Positions 16,952 to 24,345 are shown, numbered from the stretch's first letter. The stretch is 64,000 nt of DNA from an uncultured Phascolarctobacterium sp. (GCA_900544795.1 UQWM01000003.1:1-64000); one strand, 5' to 3'. The notes: generated by a model not told the origin, from the sequence alone. Translations and numbers: made by a program.

Positions 16952-17371
16952 TCACTCCTCGGCTGTTTCCTGCTGGAACAGCGCATTGATTTTATCAAAA
17001 TAGCAGGCCTCTAAACGAATGATCTTGCCCTGCTGGTTGGTAAACAAATTACGGGTAGTGCCTTCGACAAGCACAGCTTCATCAGCAAGCCGCACCACCT
17101 TATAAGCAAAATCCATTTTCGCGCGGCTAAACTCCGTCATTACTGTCCTGACTTCAAATTCATCGTCAAAGGTGCAGGAATTTTTATATTTCACATGCAC
17201 TTCCGTAATCGGAAAAATAACGCCGTGCGCCATCAAGTCAAGCAGCTCGACACCGGCGGCACGCAAATAAGCCACACGGCCCATTTCAAACCACCGCAGG
17301 TAGTTGGCGTGATGCACAACACCCATCATATCCGTTTCTACAAAACGCACCCGGTCACGAATAGCTATCAT
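16952..17371 (-). CDS. YbgC/FadM-family acyl-CoA thioesterase
   Basis: A 139-residue hot-dog fold (4HBT) thioesterase that hydrolyses acyl-CoA or acyl-carrier thioesters. The active-site signature is FVETDMMGVVHHANYLRWFE at residues 9-28, with the catalytic Asp before MMGVVHHANY. ATG 17371 (MIAIRDR) is preferred over the longer frame because AAGGAG lies 8 nt upstream. Acyl-chain preference cannot be read. Confidence 0.9.
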   Translation of the reverse strand: MIAIRDRVRFVETDMMGVVHHANYLRWFEMGRVAYLRAAGVELLDLMAHGVIFPITEVHVKYKNSCTFDDEFEVRTVMTEFSRAKMDFAYKVVRLADEAVLVEGTTRNLFTNQQGKIIRLEACYFDKINALFQQETAEE

Positions 17372-17426
17372 CTCTGGTTCTCCTTTACTTACTTTCTTCA
17401 AACAAAACTATTTTATATTATACCAC

Positions 17427-17849
17427 TTATTGCCCTTCAGCTTCAACCAAAGTCAAAATTCTGGTTACAGCTTCTTTTACCAGGGCCGCCAGCGATTGGG
17501 GCTCCACACCTACGATCTCAAAATGGTTCTGGCTTACCGGCAGTAATATTTTCTTTGCATTCGAGCTGCCCACTGCTTCCGCGATCCGCGGCGTTATCTC
17601 GCCCATCATGGCGTTAGGGATAATAATGCCGATAGGCCCGATAATAAAATCAGCTGTCGCCGCCGAAACACAAACCGCATTTTCGCCTGTTGCTCCACGT
17701 TTGACCCCTGCTTTGAGCATGGCCGCCGTCGCCAGGGCGTTAGTTCCCAAACCTATCAGCTCAGCCTGCTGCGGCAAGCGTCCCGCTAATTGGTTCACTA
17801 CCTGCGCCGCCAGTCCACCGCCCATTCCATCTATCACAGCTATACGCAT
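17427..17849 (-). CDS. DUF3842-family protein
   Basis: A 140-residue cytoplasmic protein resembling the DUF3842 family, found mainly in Firmicutes. It opens with a Rossmann-like MRIAVIDGMGGGLAAQVVNQL, followed by glycine/alanine-rich strands (ELIGLGTNALATAAML, FIIGPIGIIIPNAMMGEITP). The glycine-rich loop suggests nucleotide or cofactor binding. No function is established as far as I know. It is first in a small minus-strand gene group. Confidence 0.75.
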   Translation of the reverse strand: MRIAVIDGMGGGLAAQVVNQLAGRLPQQAELIGLGTNALATAAMLKAGVKRGATGENAVCVSAATADFIIGPIGIIIPNAMMGEITPRIAEAVGSSNAKKILLPVSQNHFEIVGVEPQSLAALVKEAVTRILTLVEAEGQ

Positions 17850-17970
17850 AATATCCTCCTTATTGTTCCTGTGTATTTGCTTAATATTATAACAAAATAT
17901 TCCTTTAATGAAAAATTTTCATAAATTTTACTTCAAATGTAACTTTACCTGACGCAAAACATTGAAATTC

Positions 17971-17998
17971 TTGCTTAGATAGCCGATAATTATAGTAT
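17971..17998 (+). promoter_or_regulatory. Sigma-A-like promoter of the HAD phosphatase
   Basis: TTGCTT (17971-17976), a 16-nt spacer and TAGTAT (17993-17998). Confidence 0.5.
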
Positions 17999-18016
17999 AA
18001 GACAGTATTACTAAAA

Positions 18017-18035
18017 TAAGGAAGTGATCACCATA
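18017..18035 (+). promoter_or_regulatory. Near-perfect Shine-Dalgarno followed by ATA
   Basis: TAAGGAAGTGATC is almost fully complementary to the 16S rRNA 3' end. The in-frame GTG at 18024 lies inside this site. The codon at standard spacing (8 nt) is ATA at 18033. Confidence 0.6.
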
Positions 18036-18818
18036 GATACTTTACAGGAACTTTATGCAAAAAAAGGCTTTATCTGCGATATGGACGGTGTTATCTATCA
18101 TGGTAATCGCCTGCTGCCCGGTGTTAAAGAATTTGTAGACTGGCTGTATCAGGCCAATAAGCAATTTTTGTTCTTAACAAACTCCAGCGAGCGTTCGCCT
18201 AAAGAATTGCAGCAGAAGCTGGCCCGCATGGGCCTTGACGTAGACGAAAGCCATTTTTACACCAGCGCTTTGGCCACCGCTAAATTTTTAGCCAACCAGT
18301 CGCCAAAATGCAGCGCCTACGTCATCGGCGCGCCCGGGCTCGTCAACGCCCTTTACGATGCAGGCATCACGATGAACGATACTAACCCCGACTATGTGGT
18401 GGTAGGCGAGACCCGTGCTTACAACTACGATATGATCTTAAAAGCCGTCAGCCTGCTCCAGAAAGGCGCCCGCCTGGTCGCCACCAACTCCGACCTGACC
18501 GGTCCTTCTGAAAACGGTATCATTCCCGCCTGCCGCGCCCTGGTAGCGCCAATCGAACTGGCTACTGGCAAACAGGCCTACTTTGTCGGCAAGCCCAATC
18601 CCCTGATGATGCGCACCGGAGTCAGAATGCTGGGCGTCCATTCCGACGAAGCCGCCATGATCGGCGACCGTATGGACACCGACATCGTCGCCGGTATGGA
18701 AAGCGGCCTGACCACCGTACTCGTACTTTCAGGCGTCACCGATCTTGAAAATATGCAGGTCTTTGCCTACCGTCCCCGCTATATTTTAAACGGCGTCGGC
18801 GACATCGTCCCCAAATAA
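18024..18818 (+). CDS. HAD-IIA family sugar-phosphatase-like hydrolase (NagD/AraL type)
   Basis: A haloacid-dehalogenase superfamily phosphatase of about 262 residues with a C2 cap. Motif I is ICDMDGVIYHG (nucleophile and acid/base Asp), motif II FLTNSSERSP, motif III lysine in GKPNPLMM, and motif IV MIGDRMDTDIVAG. It probably dephosphorylates sugar phosphates, nucleotides or similar metabolites. The start is uncertain: the only conventional choice, GTG 18024, sits within the Shine-Dalgarno, and initiation may be at ATA 18033. One of few plus-strand genes in the first half of the window. Confidence 0.9.
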   Translation: MITIDTLQELYAKKGFICDMDGVIYHGNRLLPGVKEFVDWLYQANKQFLFLTNSSERSPKELQQKLARMGLDVDESHFYTSALATAKFLANQSPKCSAYVIGAPGLVNALYDAGITMNDTNPDYVVVGETRAYNYDMILKAVSLLQKGARLVATNSDLTGPSENGIIPACRALVAPIELATGKQAYFVGKPNPLMMRTGVRMLGVHSDEAAMIGDRMDTDIVAGMESGLTTVLVLSGVTDLENMQVFAYRPRYILNGVGDIVPK

Positions 18819-18834
18819 AATGTTATTAATACGC

Positions 18835-18865
18835 AAAGGCTCCTGCTTATGCAGGAGCCTTTTAT
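18835..18865. terminator. Bidirectional terminator
   Basis: AAAGGCTCCTGC/GCAGGAGCCTTT with a TTAT loop lies between the convergent HAD gene and the YitT gene, with a U-run in the plus direction. Confidence 0.85.
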
Positions 18866-18873
18866 TTTGCCGC

Positions 18874-19749
18874 TTATAAGCGTTTTTCAAAATTACCAAC
18901 AACGTACACGTTTTCTTCAATGATGATAAAAATCTCCGGGTCAGCCGCTAAAAGCATCCGCCTCAGCTGTAAAAACTCACTTTTAGAAACTACGGTCATC
19001 AAAATTTCCCGTTCTTCGTTCTTGTAAGCGCCGTAAGCATTCCATTTAGTAACGCCGCGGTTCACCTTTTCAAAAATCATTTTTTCCAAGCCGTGTTTTT
19101 TCGTAATAATCAGCATCGTCAGCATAATATTTTGCAAATGCACTTTGTCCAGCACATAATACACAATACCCGTAAACAAAACCGAATAAATTGCCTGGGA
19201 AATACTGAAAACAATCGCGCAGGTACCAAAAATAAAAATATTCATAACAGCCGATACTTTACCAACGCTTAAATTGGAATGCTTCTGCATCAGCAGCAGG
19301 CCCAGTATCTCTTCACCACCGCCACTGCCGCCCGACAAAAGCGTCATCCCGGCACCGATACCGCAGATAACACCACCGGCGATGCAGGCCGTCAAGTGCT
19401 CATCGACGATCAGATGGTCAGCGATCGGCACAAATGTCAAAAACAGGCTGTACCAGCAAACGCAGTAAATAGTTTTCGCTAAAAACTCTTTACCAAACCG
19501 CCGCAGTGATATCATCAACAAGGGTATGTTCAAAATAAAATATAGAGTACCAGCAATGTTAGTATTGCCAAAGCTAATGCCAAAAAAACTTTCCATAAAC
19601 TGCCTTATCAGCTGGGCGATACCCAAAAAGCCGCCGTTATACAACCCGACAGGCATAATAAACTGGTTCAAACCTACAGAATAAATCAAAGAACCGATCA
19701 CGATGAACAGCGTCATCTTCGGCGTCAAAAGCAATCTACAATAGCTCAT
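18874..19749 (-). CDS. YitT-family (DUF161/DUF2179) membrane protein
   Basis: About 291 residues. Five to six hydrophobic segments fill the first 200 residues (including GLNQFIMPVGLYNGGFLG, IAGTLYFILNIPLLMI and GIGAGMTLLSGGSGGGEE), followed by a soluble C-terminal domain ending EIFIIIEENVYVVGNF, typical of DUF2179. Such proteins are inner-membrane and of unsettled function. ATG 19749 is chosen because GGAGG lies 8 nt upstream. Confidence 0.88.
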   Translation of the reverse strand: MSYCRLLLTPKMTLFIVIGSLIYSVGLNQFIMPVGLYNGGFLGIAQLIRQFMESFFGISFGNTNIAGTLYFILNIPLLMISLRRFGKEFLAKTIYCVCWYSLFLTFVPIADHLIVDEHLTACIAGGVICGIGAGMTLLSGGSGGGEEILGLLLMQKHSNLSVGKVSAVMNIFIFGTCAIVFSISQAIYSVLFTGIVYYVLDKVHLQNIMLTMLIITKKHGLEKMIFEKVNRGVTKWNAYGAYKNEEREILMTVVSKSEFLQLRRMLLAADPEIFIIIEENVYVVGNFEKRL

Positions 19750-19900
19750 AAAGCCATCCTCCGTCAATCTGCTTTAACTGCTTTGATTATATATAAAAGC
19801 CGCAGCGAAGTAAATGCCTTTAGAAAAATTTAACGCTAAAATCAAAAATATTTCTTTTCTTTCATAGCCGCTTCGTCTGGCAGCCTTCCGCTCGTAAAAC

Positions 19901-19929
19901 TTGCAAGAAGCTTGCCGTTATGCTATAAT
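19901..19929 (+). promoter_or_regulatory. Sigma-A promoter of tRNA-Arg
   Basis: TTGCAA (19901-19906), 17-nt spacer, TATAAT (19924-19929), 31 bases before the mature 5' end. Confidence 0.8.
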
Positions 19930-19960
19930 TCGCTATGGTGCACTACGCATCAAACATTAT

Positions 19961-20035
19961 GCGCCCGTAGCTCAGTGGATAGAGCATCGGCCTCCGGAGC
20001 CGTGTGCGGTGGTTCGATTCCACTCGGGCGTACCA
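19961..20035 (+). tRNA. tRNA-Arg (anticodon CCG)
   Basis: A full cloverleaf with acceptor GCGCCCG/CGGGCGT, D-arm AGCTCAGTGGATAGAGC, anticodon loop CTCCGGA (anticodon CCG), T-loop TTCGATT, and an encoded CCA. A solitary tRNA with its own promoter and terminator. Accessory-type DNA follows on its 3' side, but no duplicated tRNA 3' end was seen to mark an integration event. Confidence 0.95.
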
Positions 20036-20045
20036 ATGAAAAAGC

Positions 20046-20075
20046 AAGACGCAGACTAGTTCTGCGTCTTTTTTA
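20046..20075 (+). terminator. Terminator of tRNA-Arg
   Basis: AAGACGCAGA/TCTGCGTCTT stem followed by a T-run. Confidence 0.9.
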
Positions 20076-20146
20076 TTTTCTCTGATGCAGTAAAACCGTT
20101 TGTCTTTGGGTGCAGGCGGGTGCAAATATGATTTTTCGCATAAAAA

Positions 20147-20178
20147 ATAAGCCTACCGTAGCCGGTAGGCTTTTATTT
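20147..20178 (-). terminator. Terminator after the repeat-bearing membrane protein
   Basis: AAGCCTACCG/CGGTAGGCTT stem followed by a U-run on the minus strand. Confidence 0.8.
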
Positions 20179-20194
20179 TTTCAATATGCGTATG

Positions 20195-20542
20195 TCACCC
20201 ATATGCTAGCTTTCTCGATTCTTCGGCCAGGCTTTTATATCTGCCAACTGCTTCTGCAGCAGTTCTATCTGCAGCAGTTCTATCTGCAGCAGTTCTATCT
20301 GCAGCATGGCTTCGTTTGAGGCTTGCTCCGATATACTCTATTGTTCCCTGGCAGTCTACAATTCCGCTACTAATTGCCAGCTGTTGGCCAACAGCCTGGT
20401 TGAGTTTTGTTCCAGTGTCGTTAGTTCCATTATTTGATATGTTGGCTCTGTTGCTGTACAAATAGTAGGCAAGAAAAAAATTGCACAAATACCCAAGCCA
20501 ACAAAAAACGATTATTAGATACCCCACTTTTGATTTTTTCAT
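20195..20542 (-). CDS. Small single-pass membrane protein with 5-residue repeats, unknown function
   Basis: A 115-residue protein that I do not recognise. A membrane helix covers residues 6-28 (VGYLIIVFCWLGYLCNFFLA), and the rest is a predicted helical ectodomain with one Cys. Near the C-terminus the sequence AADRT is repeated three times, encoded by a 15-bp tandem repeat. ATG 20542 follows GGAGG at 10 nt. The layout (anchor plus helical tail) recalls phage inner-membrane spanins, but there are no lysis genes nearby. Likely accessory. Confidence 0.6.
   Translation of the reverse strand: MKKSKVGYLIIVFCWLGYLCNFFLAYYLYSNRANISNNGTNDTGTKLNQAVGQQLAISSGIVDCQGTIEYIGASLKRSHAADRTAADRTAADRTAAEAVGRYKSLAEESRKLAYG
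20254..20306. repeat. 15-bp tandem repeat (3.5 copies)
   Basis: CTGCAGCAGTTCTAT is repeated at 20254, 20269 and 20284, with a partial fourth copy. It lies in frame inside the 20195-20542 gene, so copy-number change would alter the protein by five residues per unit. Confidence 0.95.
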
Positions 20543-20561
20543 ACATACTATTCCTCCATAT

Positions 20562-20625
20562 AAAAAAGCACTCTGCTTTCGCAAAGTGCTTAAAAAGAAA
20601 AAACACGCAAATCTGCGTGTTTTAA
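20562..20625 (-). terminator. Two tandem terminators after the candidate type I toxin transcript
   Basis: Hairpin AAACACGCA/TGCGTGTTT (20601-20622), then hairpin AAGCACT/AGTGCTT (20566-20591). Each is followed by a U-run on the minus strand. Confidence 0.75.
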
Positions 20626-20650
20626 TAATTATTTTAGATACCAGCCTAGC

Positions 20651-20679
20651 TTACAAATTTAAAATCTTCCAGTTATATT
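20651..20679 (+). promoter_or_regulatory. Candidate promoter of an antisense (antitoxin) RNA
   Basis: TTACAA (20651-20656), 17-nt spacer, TATATT (20674-20679) on the plus strand, directed into the toxin reading frame from its 3' end. Confidence 0.4.
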
Positions 20680-20699
20680 ACCTCTACTTGTTTTCGCTT

Positions 20700-20795
20700 T
20701 TAAAACAAAACACTTTTCATAAAATCAGGTTTAACAAATAAAACTTCAAAATACTCAACCATTGTGATTAAAACACAAATTAAAACTAACATCAT
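20700..20795 (-). CDS. Candidate type I toxin: 31-residue hydrophobic peptide
   Basis: ATG 20795 to TAA 20700 encodes a 31-residue peptide that is almost wholly hydrophobic for its first 21 residues (MMLVLICVLITMVEYFEVLF) and ends with a short charged tail, the pattern of membrane-acting type I toxins. The transcript starts from a good promoter, has a 38-nt leader with a weak ribosome site, and is closed by a 15-bp pairing between its two ends. No family member was recognised by sequence, so the call rests on architecture. Confidence 0.45.
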   Translation of the reverse strand: MMLVLICVLITMVEYFEVLFVKPDFMKSVLF

Positions 20796-20839
20796 TCTTT
20801 TTATAACGCTTGTTTTTTGCTAGGCTGGTATCTACTTTT

Positions 20840-20867
20840 ATTATACCACCATTTTATTTTTTTGCAA
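20840..20867 (-). promoter_or_regulatory. Sigma-A promoter of the candidate toxin transcript
   Basis: TTGCAA (20867-20862), 16-nt spacer, TATAAT (20845-20840). Predicted start near 20833, exactly at the inverted repeat. Confidence 0.7.
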
Positions 20868-20883
20868 GCTTTTTAACATCTAT

Positions 20884-21022
20884 ATAGAAAAAGCACCTAA
20901 CATATAGTTAAGTGCTTTTCAGCCAATACATCATGCAAAGGCTTTTCACTGTCCCCTGCAATTATGCTCGTGGCAGTTCCCAAGTTAAATGCCTAGCCCT
21001 TCGACTAAACGCGTATCTCTTA
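20884..21022 (-). ncRNA. Putative small structured RNA, family unknown
   Basis: A minus-strand transcription unit of about 140 nt: a TATACT box (21033-21028) with a weak TTAGGT at -35, no reading frame, several possible short stems (GGCA/TGCC, AGCC/GGCT), and a strong terminator AAAAGCACTTAAC/GTTAGGTGCTTTT with a U-run at 20888-20919. I could not match it to 6S, SRP, tmRNA, RNase P or any riboswitch. Confidence 0.4.
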
Positions 21023-21145
21023 TTAATAGTATAACACAGATATCTGTATTTACCTAACTATTGTTTTAAACGCTTTACTCTACTACTATCAATACTATAA
21101 TATTCCCACTACTAATAATATAATAAATAAAAGGAGTGAAAGATT

Positions 21146-21277
21146 ATGGCAATTATTTTAGCTATCATATTGATATTGGCATTTATCCTTCTTTATTATA
21201 TGCGCTTCCACTGTTTCTTATACACTCTCAAATTTTATTTGGCCGGGAAACAAGTCTTCAAACACTATGGAATTTGA
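21146..21277 (+). CDS. 43-residue single-pass membrane peptide
   Basis: ATG 21146 follows AAAGGAGTG at good spacing. The peptide begins with a strongly hydrophobic helix (MAIILAIILILAFILLYYM) and ends in a basic segment. It overlaps the next small ORF by 11 nt. No family recognised. Confidence 0.5.
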   Translation: MAIILAIILILAFILLYYMRFHCFLYTLKFYLAGKQVFKHYGI

Positions 21278-21434
21278 TAATAACACTATCTGCGATGATG
21301 ACACAGACTATCACTTTAATCAAGAAATTGCTGATAAATACGCTGGCATCTACGATCCAGATGTATTGGAAGTGTTAAAAGATTGTGACGAAGTTTGCTC
21401 GCGTTCACCAATAAAAAAAGAATATTTACATTAA
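21267..21434 (+). CDS. 55-residue acidic small protein
   Basis: ATG 21267 to TAA 21434, overlapping the upstream membrane peptide in another frame, which suggests coupled translation. The product is acidic and has three cysteines (ICDDD, KDCDEVC). Followed directly by a terminator. No function recognised. Confidence 0.45.
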   Translation: MEFDNNTICDDDTDYHFNQEIADKYAGIYDPDVLEVLKDCDEVCSRSPIKKEYLH

Positions 21435-21475
21435 AAGCTCACAGCATTAATTATGCAGTGGGCTTTATTTTTTAG
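21433..21475 (+). terminator. Terminator after the small ORF pair
   Basis: Imperfect stem AAAGCTCACAGCAT/ATGCAGTGGGCTTT followed by a T-run. Confidence 0.75.
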
Positions 21476-21566
21476 TTTATGAAAATTATTGTTTCCATCC
21501 ATTTCTCTAATTCGTTCACTGGTTGATTAAATCAAAATTAGAATCCTTAACCAATCTCGCTATTAT

Positions 21567-21962
21567 TTATTTAAACACATTCAACCCATATTTTCCTAAA
21601 TACTCATAATATTTCTCAAAATTATCATTTACTATTTCACCTATTTTATTTTCAAAAAAACCTATTTTTACTCCCCCCATAAAAGGGCATGGAATTATGG
21701 CACTTCCATATTCAACAGAGACTGCATCGACAACACAAACAACATTACCAGCATACATTACTAAATATTTTTGTTTAAAAGTATTTATATTAGAATATTT
21801 TCTTATCCAGTCTTCATTACAAAGTTCAACTTCTTCGGACTCTTCTCTTTTAATAGAAATCAACAAATCATCCACAAAAACCCAAGTTCCATAATCATCA
21901 TGAGAAATCCAATCACTTGCCTCTGATTGCATGATAAGATTTTGCATATTCACAAAGTTCAT
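21567..21962 (-). CDS. Hypothetical protein (131 residues)
   Basis: A soluble, acidic protein with no signal peptide and no recognised domain. It starts at ATG 21962 after GGGG at 7-nt spacing. Aromatic and aspartate-rich segments (DWISHDDYGTWVFVDDLL) and its AT-rich setting recall orphan immunity proteins of polymorphic toxin systems, but that is a guess and no toxin gene is adjacent. Part of the accessory stretch downstream of tRNA-Arg. Confidence 0.6.
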   Translation of the reverse strand: MNFVNMQNLIMQSEASDWISHDDYGTWVFVDDLLISIKREESEEVELCNEDWIRKYSNINTFKQKYLVMYAGNVVCVVDAVSVEYGSAIIPCPFMGGVKIGFFENKIGEIVNDNFEKYYEYLGKYGLNVFK

Positions 21963-22085
21963 ATTTATTCCCCCTGCTATTTTTTAACAATTGTATCACA
22001 ATATACCAAAATATCAAAAGCCATCTATCTTTTTAACAAAACATCGTGCTACCTGTCCAAAAATCTTTTTATAACTAACCGTATA

Positions 22086-22120
22086 GCAAAAACCCTGCCG
22101 CAAATTGCGGCAGGGTTTTT
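22086..22120. terminator. Strong bidirectional terminator
   Basis: AAAAACCCTGCCGCA/TGCGGCAGGGTTTTT, just past the stop of the PAS-like gene. Confidence 0.9.
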
Positions 22121-22122
22121 GC

Positions 22123-22461
22123 TTAAACATTATATTCATATTTTTTGATCGAGCCTACAGAAAAATGCACTAAATAATCGGGGCAGCCGTCGATAGGCAC
22201 CCAAAAAGAAACTACGTCGCCCAACTTACCTACCTTTTTACGATAGCTGGCTTCACCCGTCGCCCAAGCTTCTTCTGCCCGGCAGCCCTTATGCTGCTCC
22301 AGCGGTTCTACTAAAACGCATTTTTGCCCTGCGATGCGCCCTGTACTGGGCGCTATTTTGTTAGCAGCCACAATATTGCGCGCTTTATCCACCAGCATCG
22401 CCGATTCGGGATAATTATCCCACATTAAATGAAAAGCCTTAATAACTTCTGCTTTCTCCAT
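22123..22461 (-). CDS. Small PAS-domain-like protein
   Basis: A 112-residue single-domain protein. The segment NYPESAMLVDKARNIVAANKIA has the PAS core pattern (ligand- or redox-sensing fold), and two later cysteines (QKCVLVEPLEQHKGC) resemble a cofactor-binding loop. There is no output domain, so it may act by binding a partner or small ligand. ATG 22461 is preceded by a GGAGCGGATTAT site. It lies between two terminators as a monocistronic unit. Confidence 0.65.
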   Translation of the reverse strand: MEKAEVIKAFHLMWDNYPESAMLVDKARNIVAANKIAPSTGRIAGQKCVLVEPLEQHKGCRAEEAWATGEASYRKKVGKLGDVVSFWVPIDGCPDYLVHFSVGSIKKYEYNV

Positions 22462-22552
22462 AATAATCCGCTCCTTTGCCGCTGCTTTCTACGGCCTTTA
22501 CTATGGTTCCATCTTATCACAAAAAATACGTTGCTTCCAGAAGGCACCCAAC

Positions 22553-22583
22553 AAAAAATCCCACAGCAAAAACTGTGGGATTT
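22553..22583 (-). terminator. Terminator of the AGCS symporter gene
   Basis: AAAATCCCACAG/CTGTGGGATTTT stem with flanking A/T runs. Confidence 0.85.
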
Positions 22584-22596
22584 TATACTTGCTATA

Positions 22597-23991
22597 TTAT
22601 TCAGCTTCAACACATTCAGGTTCGCCAGTAACTTCGATCCGTTTCTTTCTGGACTTTACTTTTTCCCAATAGGTAAAGTAGGCCCTGGTTTCAGCCACAA
22701 CCACGCCGCTCAGCCCCAGCAGGGCTATCAGGTTAGGCACAGCCATCAAACCATTTACAATATCGGCCAGCACCCAGATCGTTTCCAGCTTCAAAAAAGC
22801 ACCGGAAGCGACCAAAGCAATAAATACCATACGGTACGGCATAATGCTTTTCGTGCCAAAAAGATATTCGATGCAGCGCTCACCATAGTAATTCCAGCCC
22901 AAAATAGTCGTAAAAGCAAACAGCACTAAACCAACCAGCAGCATATATTTAGCCATTGCCGGAAAAGCCATCGCAAAAGCCGACTGCGTCATTGCCGCAC
23001 CGTTAAGGTCACCAGTCCAAACGCCAGAAACTACCAGTACTAAACCGGTCATAGTGCAAATAATGATCGTATCAATAAAAGTACCAGTCATCGATATCAG
23101 GCCTTGCTCTGCAGGCCATTTGGTTTTAGCCGCGGCCGCCACTATAGGCGCACTGCCAAGACCAGCCTCGTTCGAGAAGATACCGCGCGCGATACCGCTG
23201 CGCATGGCCAGCATCACCGAAGCGCCTAAAAAGCCGCCTGCTGCCGCAGTAGGGTTAAATGCGCTGTCGATAATAAGCTTAAAGGCCGCCGGAACCTGAT
23301 CTGCAAAAGCGATCAGCACTGCTGCCGTAGTTATCATATAAACCAACGCCATAAACGGTACTATTTTACCGGCTACCATCGCGATCGATTTTAAGCCGCC
23401 GATAGTAACGATAGCCACTAAAACAGTCAGGATTGCCGCCGTATACAGTACAGGGATACCCATAGAAAGGTTAGTTATCTCGACGATAGCATTGACCTGA
23501 GTAAAAGTACCACTGCCCAAACAGGCAACCATAACACCAAAAACCGAGAACATCACAGCCAGGGGTTTATATTTTTTGCCCAAGCCCTGCTCGATATAGT
23601 GCATCGGCCCGCCCGAAATATTACCGTTAGCGTCTACAGTCCTGTATTTTACGGCCAGCACACCTTCGGCATATTTTGTCGCCATACCAAAAAACGCCGC
23701 CATCCACATCCAAAACAAAGCGCCCGGGCCGCCAGCCTTGATAGCCGTGGCAACACCTACGATATTACCTGTGCCTACCGTAGCCGCCAACGCTGTGCAC
23801 AACGCCCTAAAGCTGTTGATGTCACCGTTGCCGGAATTTCTGGCCGTAAAAATCAGCGTTAAAGCTGTAGGCAATTTGAATATCTGCAGTAATCCTAATC
23901 TTACAGTCAATAAAATGCCGGTGCCGATAAGCAGTATCATCAGCGGCGGACCCCATACAAAACCATTGATCGTATTCAAAATATCCATCAT
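22597..23991 (-). CDS. Sodium:alanine/glycine symporter (AGCS family)
   Basis: A 464-residue inner-membrane transporter that imports alanine or glycine with sodium. Typical features are the N-terminal WGPPLMILLIGTGILLTVRL, ALAATVGTGNIVGVATAI, GPGALFWMWMAAFFGMATKY, and the central SGIARGIFSNEAGLGSAPI. About eleven hydrophobic segments span the protein. It has its own terminator and a candidate operator about 130 bases upstream. I looked for a glycine riboswitch in the leader and saw none. Confidence 0.93.
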   Translation of the reverse strand: MMDILNTINGFVWGPPLMILLIGTGILLTVRLGLLQIFKLPTALTLIFTARNSGNGDINSFRALCTALAATVGTGNIVGVATAIKAGGPGALFWMWMAAFFGMATKYAEGVLAVKYRTVDANGNISGGPMHYIEQGLGKKYKPLAVMFSVFGVMVACLGSGTFTQVNAIVEITNLSMGIPVLYTAAILTVLVAIVTIGGLKSIAMVAGKIVPFMALVYMITTAAVLIAFADQVPAAFKLIIDSAFNPTAAAGGFLGASVMLAMRSGIARGIFSNEAGLGSAPIVAAAAKTKWPAEQGLISMTGTFIDTIIICTMTGLVLVVSGVWTGDLNGAAMTQSAFAMAFPAMAKYMLLVGLVLFAFTTILGWNYYGERCIEYLFGTKSIMPYRMVFIALVASGAFLKLETIWVLADIVNGLMAVPNLIALLGLSGVVVAETRAYFTYWEKVKSRKKRIEVTGEPECVEAE

Positions 23992-24118
23992 TGTTTTAAA
24001 TCAACCCCTAAATCTAAATTATCTTTGGCCTATCGTTCAAATTAAATTAATGCCAAAATCATTCAACGACGTTTTCTATTGTAACACAATCAAAGTTTTT
24101 TTCAAGTAATCAAAGGAT

Positions 24119-24163
24119 TGTATACAAGTATTCTTCTTATTCCAGCGCCACTTGTGTATACAG
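24119..24163. promoter_or_regulatory. Imperfect inverted repeat upstream of the symporter
   Basis: TGTATACAAGT and ACTTGTGTATACA face each other across about 20 bases. The halves contain TGTATACA, a common GntR-type operator core. Function inferred only. Confidence 0.35.
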
Positions 24164-24190
24164 TATGCAAATTATAACCAAAACATAAAA

Positions 24191-24232
24191 ACAGATAGGC
24201 GCACTTTGCAGCGCGCCTATCTGTTCTTTAGG
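24191..24232 (-). terminator. Terminator of the XRE module 1
   Basis: AACAGATAGGCGC/GCGCCTATCTGTT stem followed by UUUUU on the minus strand. Confidence 0.85.
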
Positions 24233-24345
24233 AGTTATTTGGGAAATGTAAATGAAGCCCTGTTTCCAGTTAATGAAAGCAGTTGTCTACAACACTTTAG
24301 TTTAGGAAAAACTCTATTTCTAATGCCCGCAAGCCTGAAATAAAT

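Larger units (their letters stand above)
20636..20833. repeat. Perfect 15-bp inverted repeat framing a 198-bp unit
   Basis: AGATACCAGCCTAGC at 20636-20650 and its exact complement at 20819-20833. The right copy coincides with the predicted 5' end of a minus-strand transcript and the left copy with its 3' end just before the terminator, so the RNA ends can pair. Confidence 0.85.

Noticed and set aside
19961..20035. Prophage attachment site in tRNA-Arg
   Set aside because: No integrase gene and no second copy of the tRNA 3' end were found in the window.
20254..20306. CRISPR-like array
   Set aside because: Repeats are directly adjacent 15-mers with no spacers, and they lie inside a coding frame.
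23992..24118. Possible glycine riboswitch before the AGCS symporter
   Set aside because: The leader lacks the conserved glycine aptamer segments.
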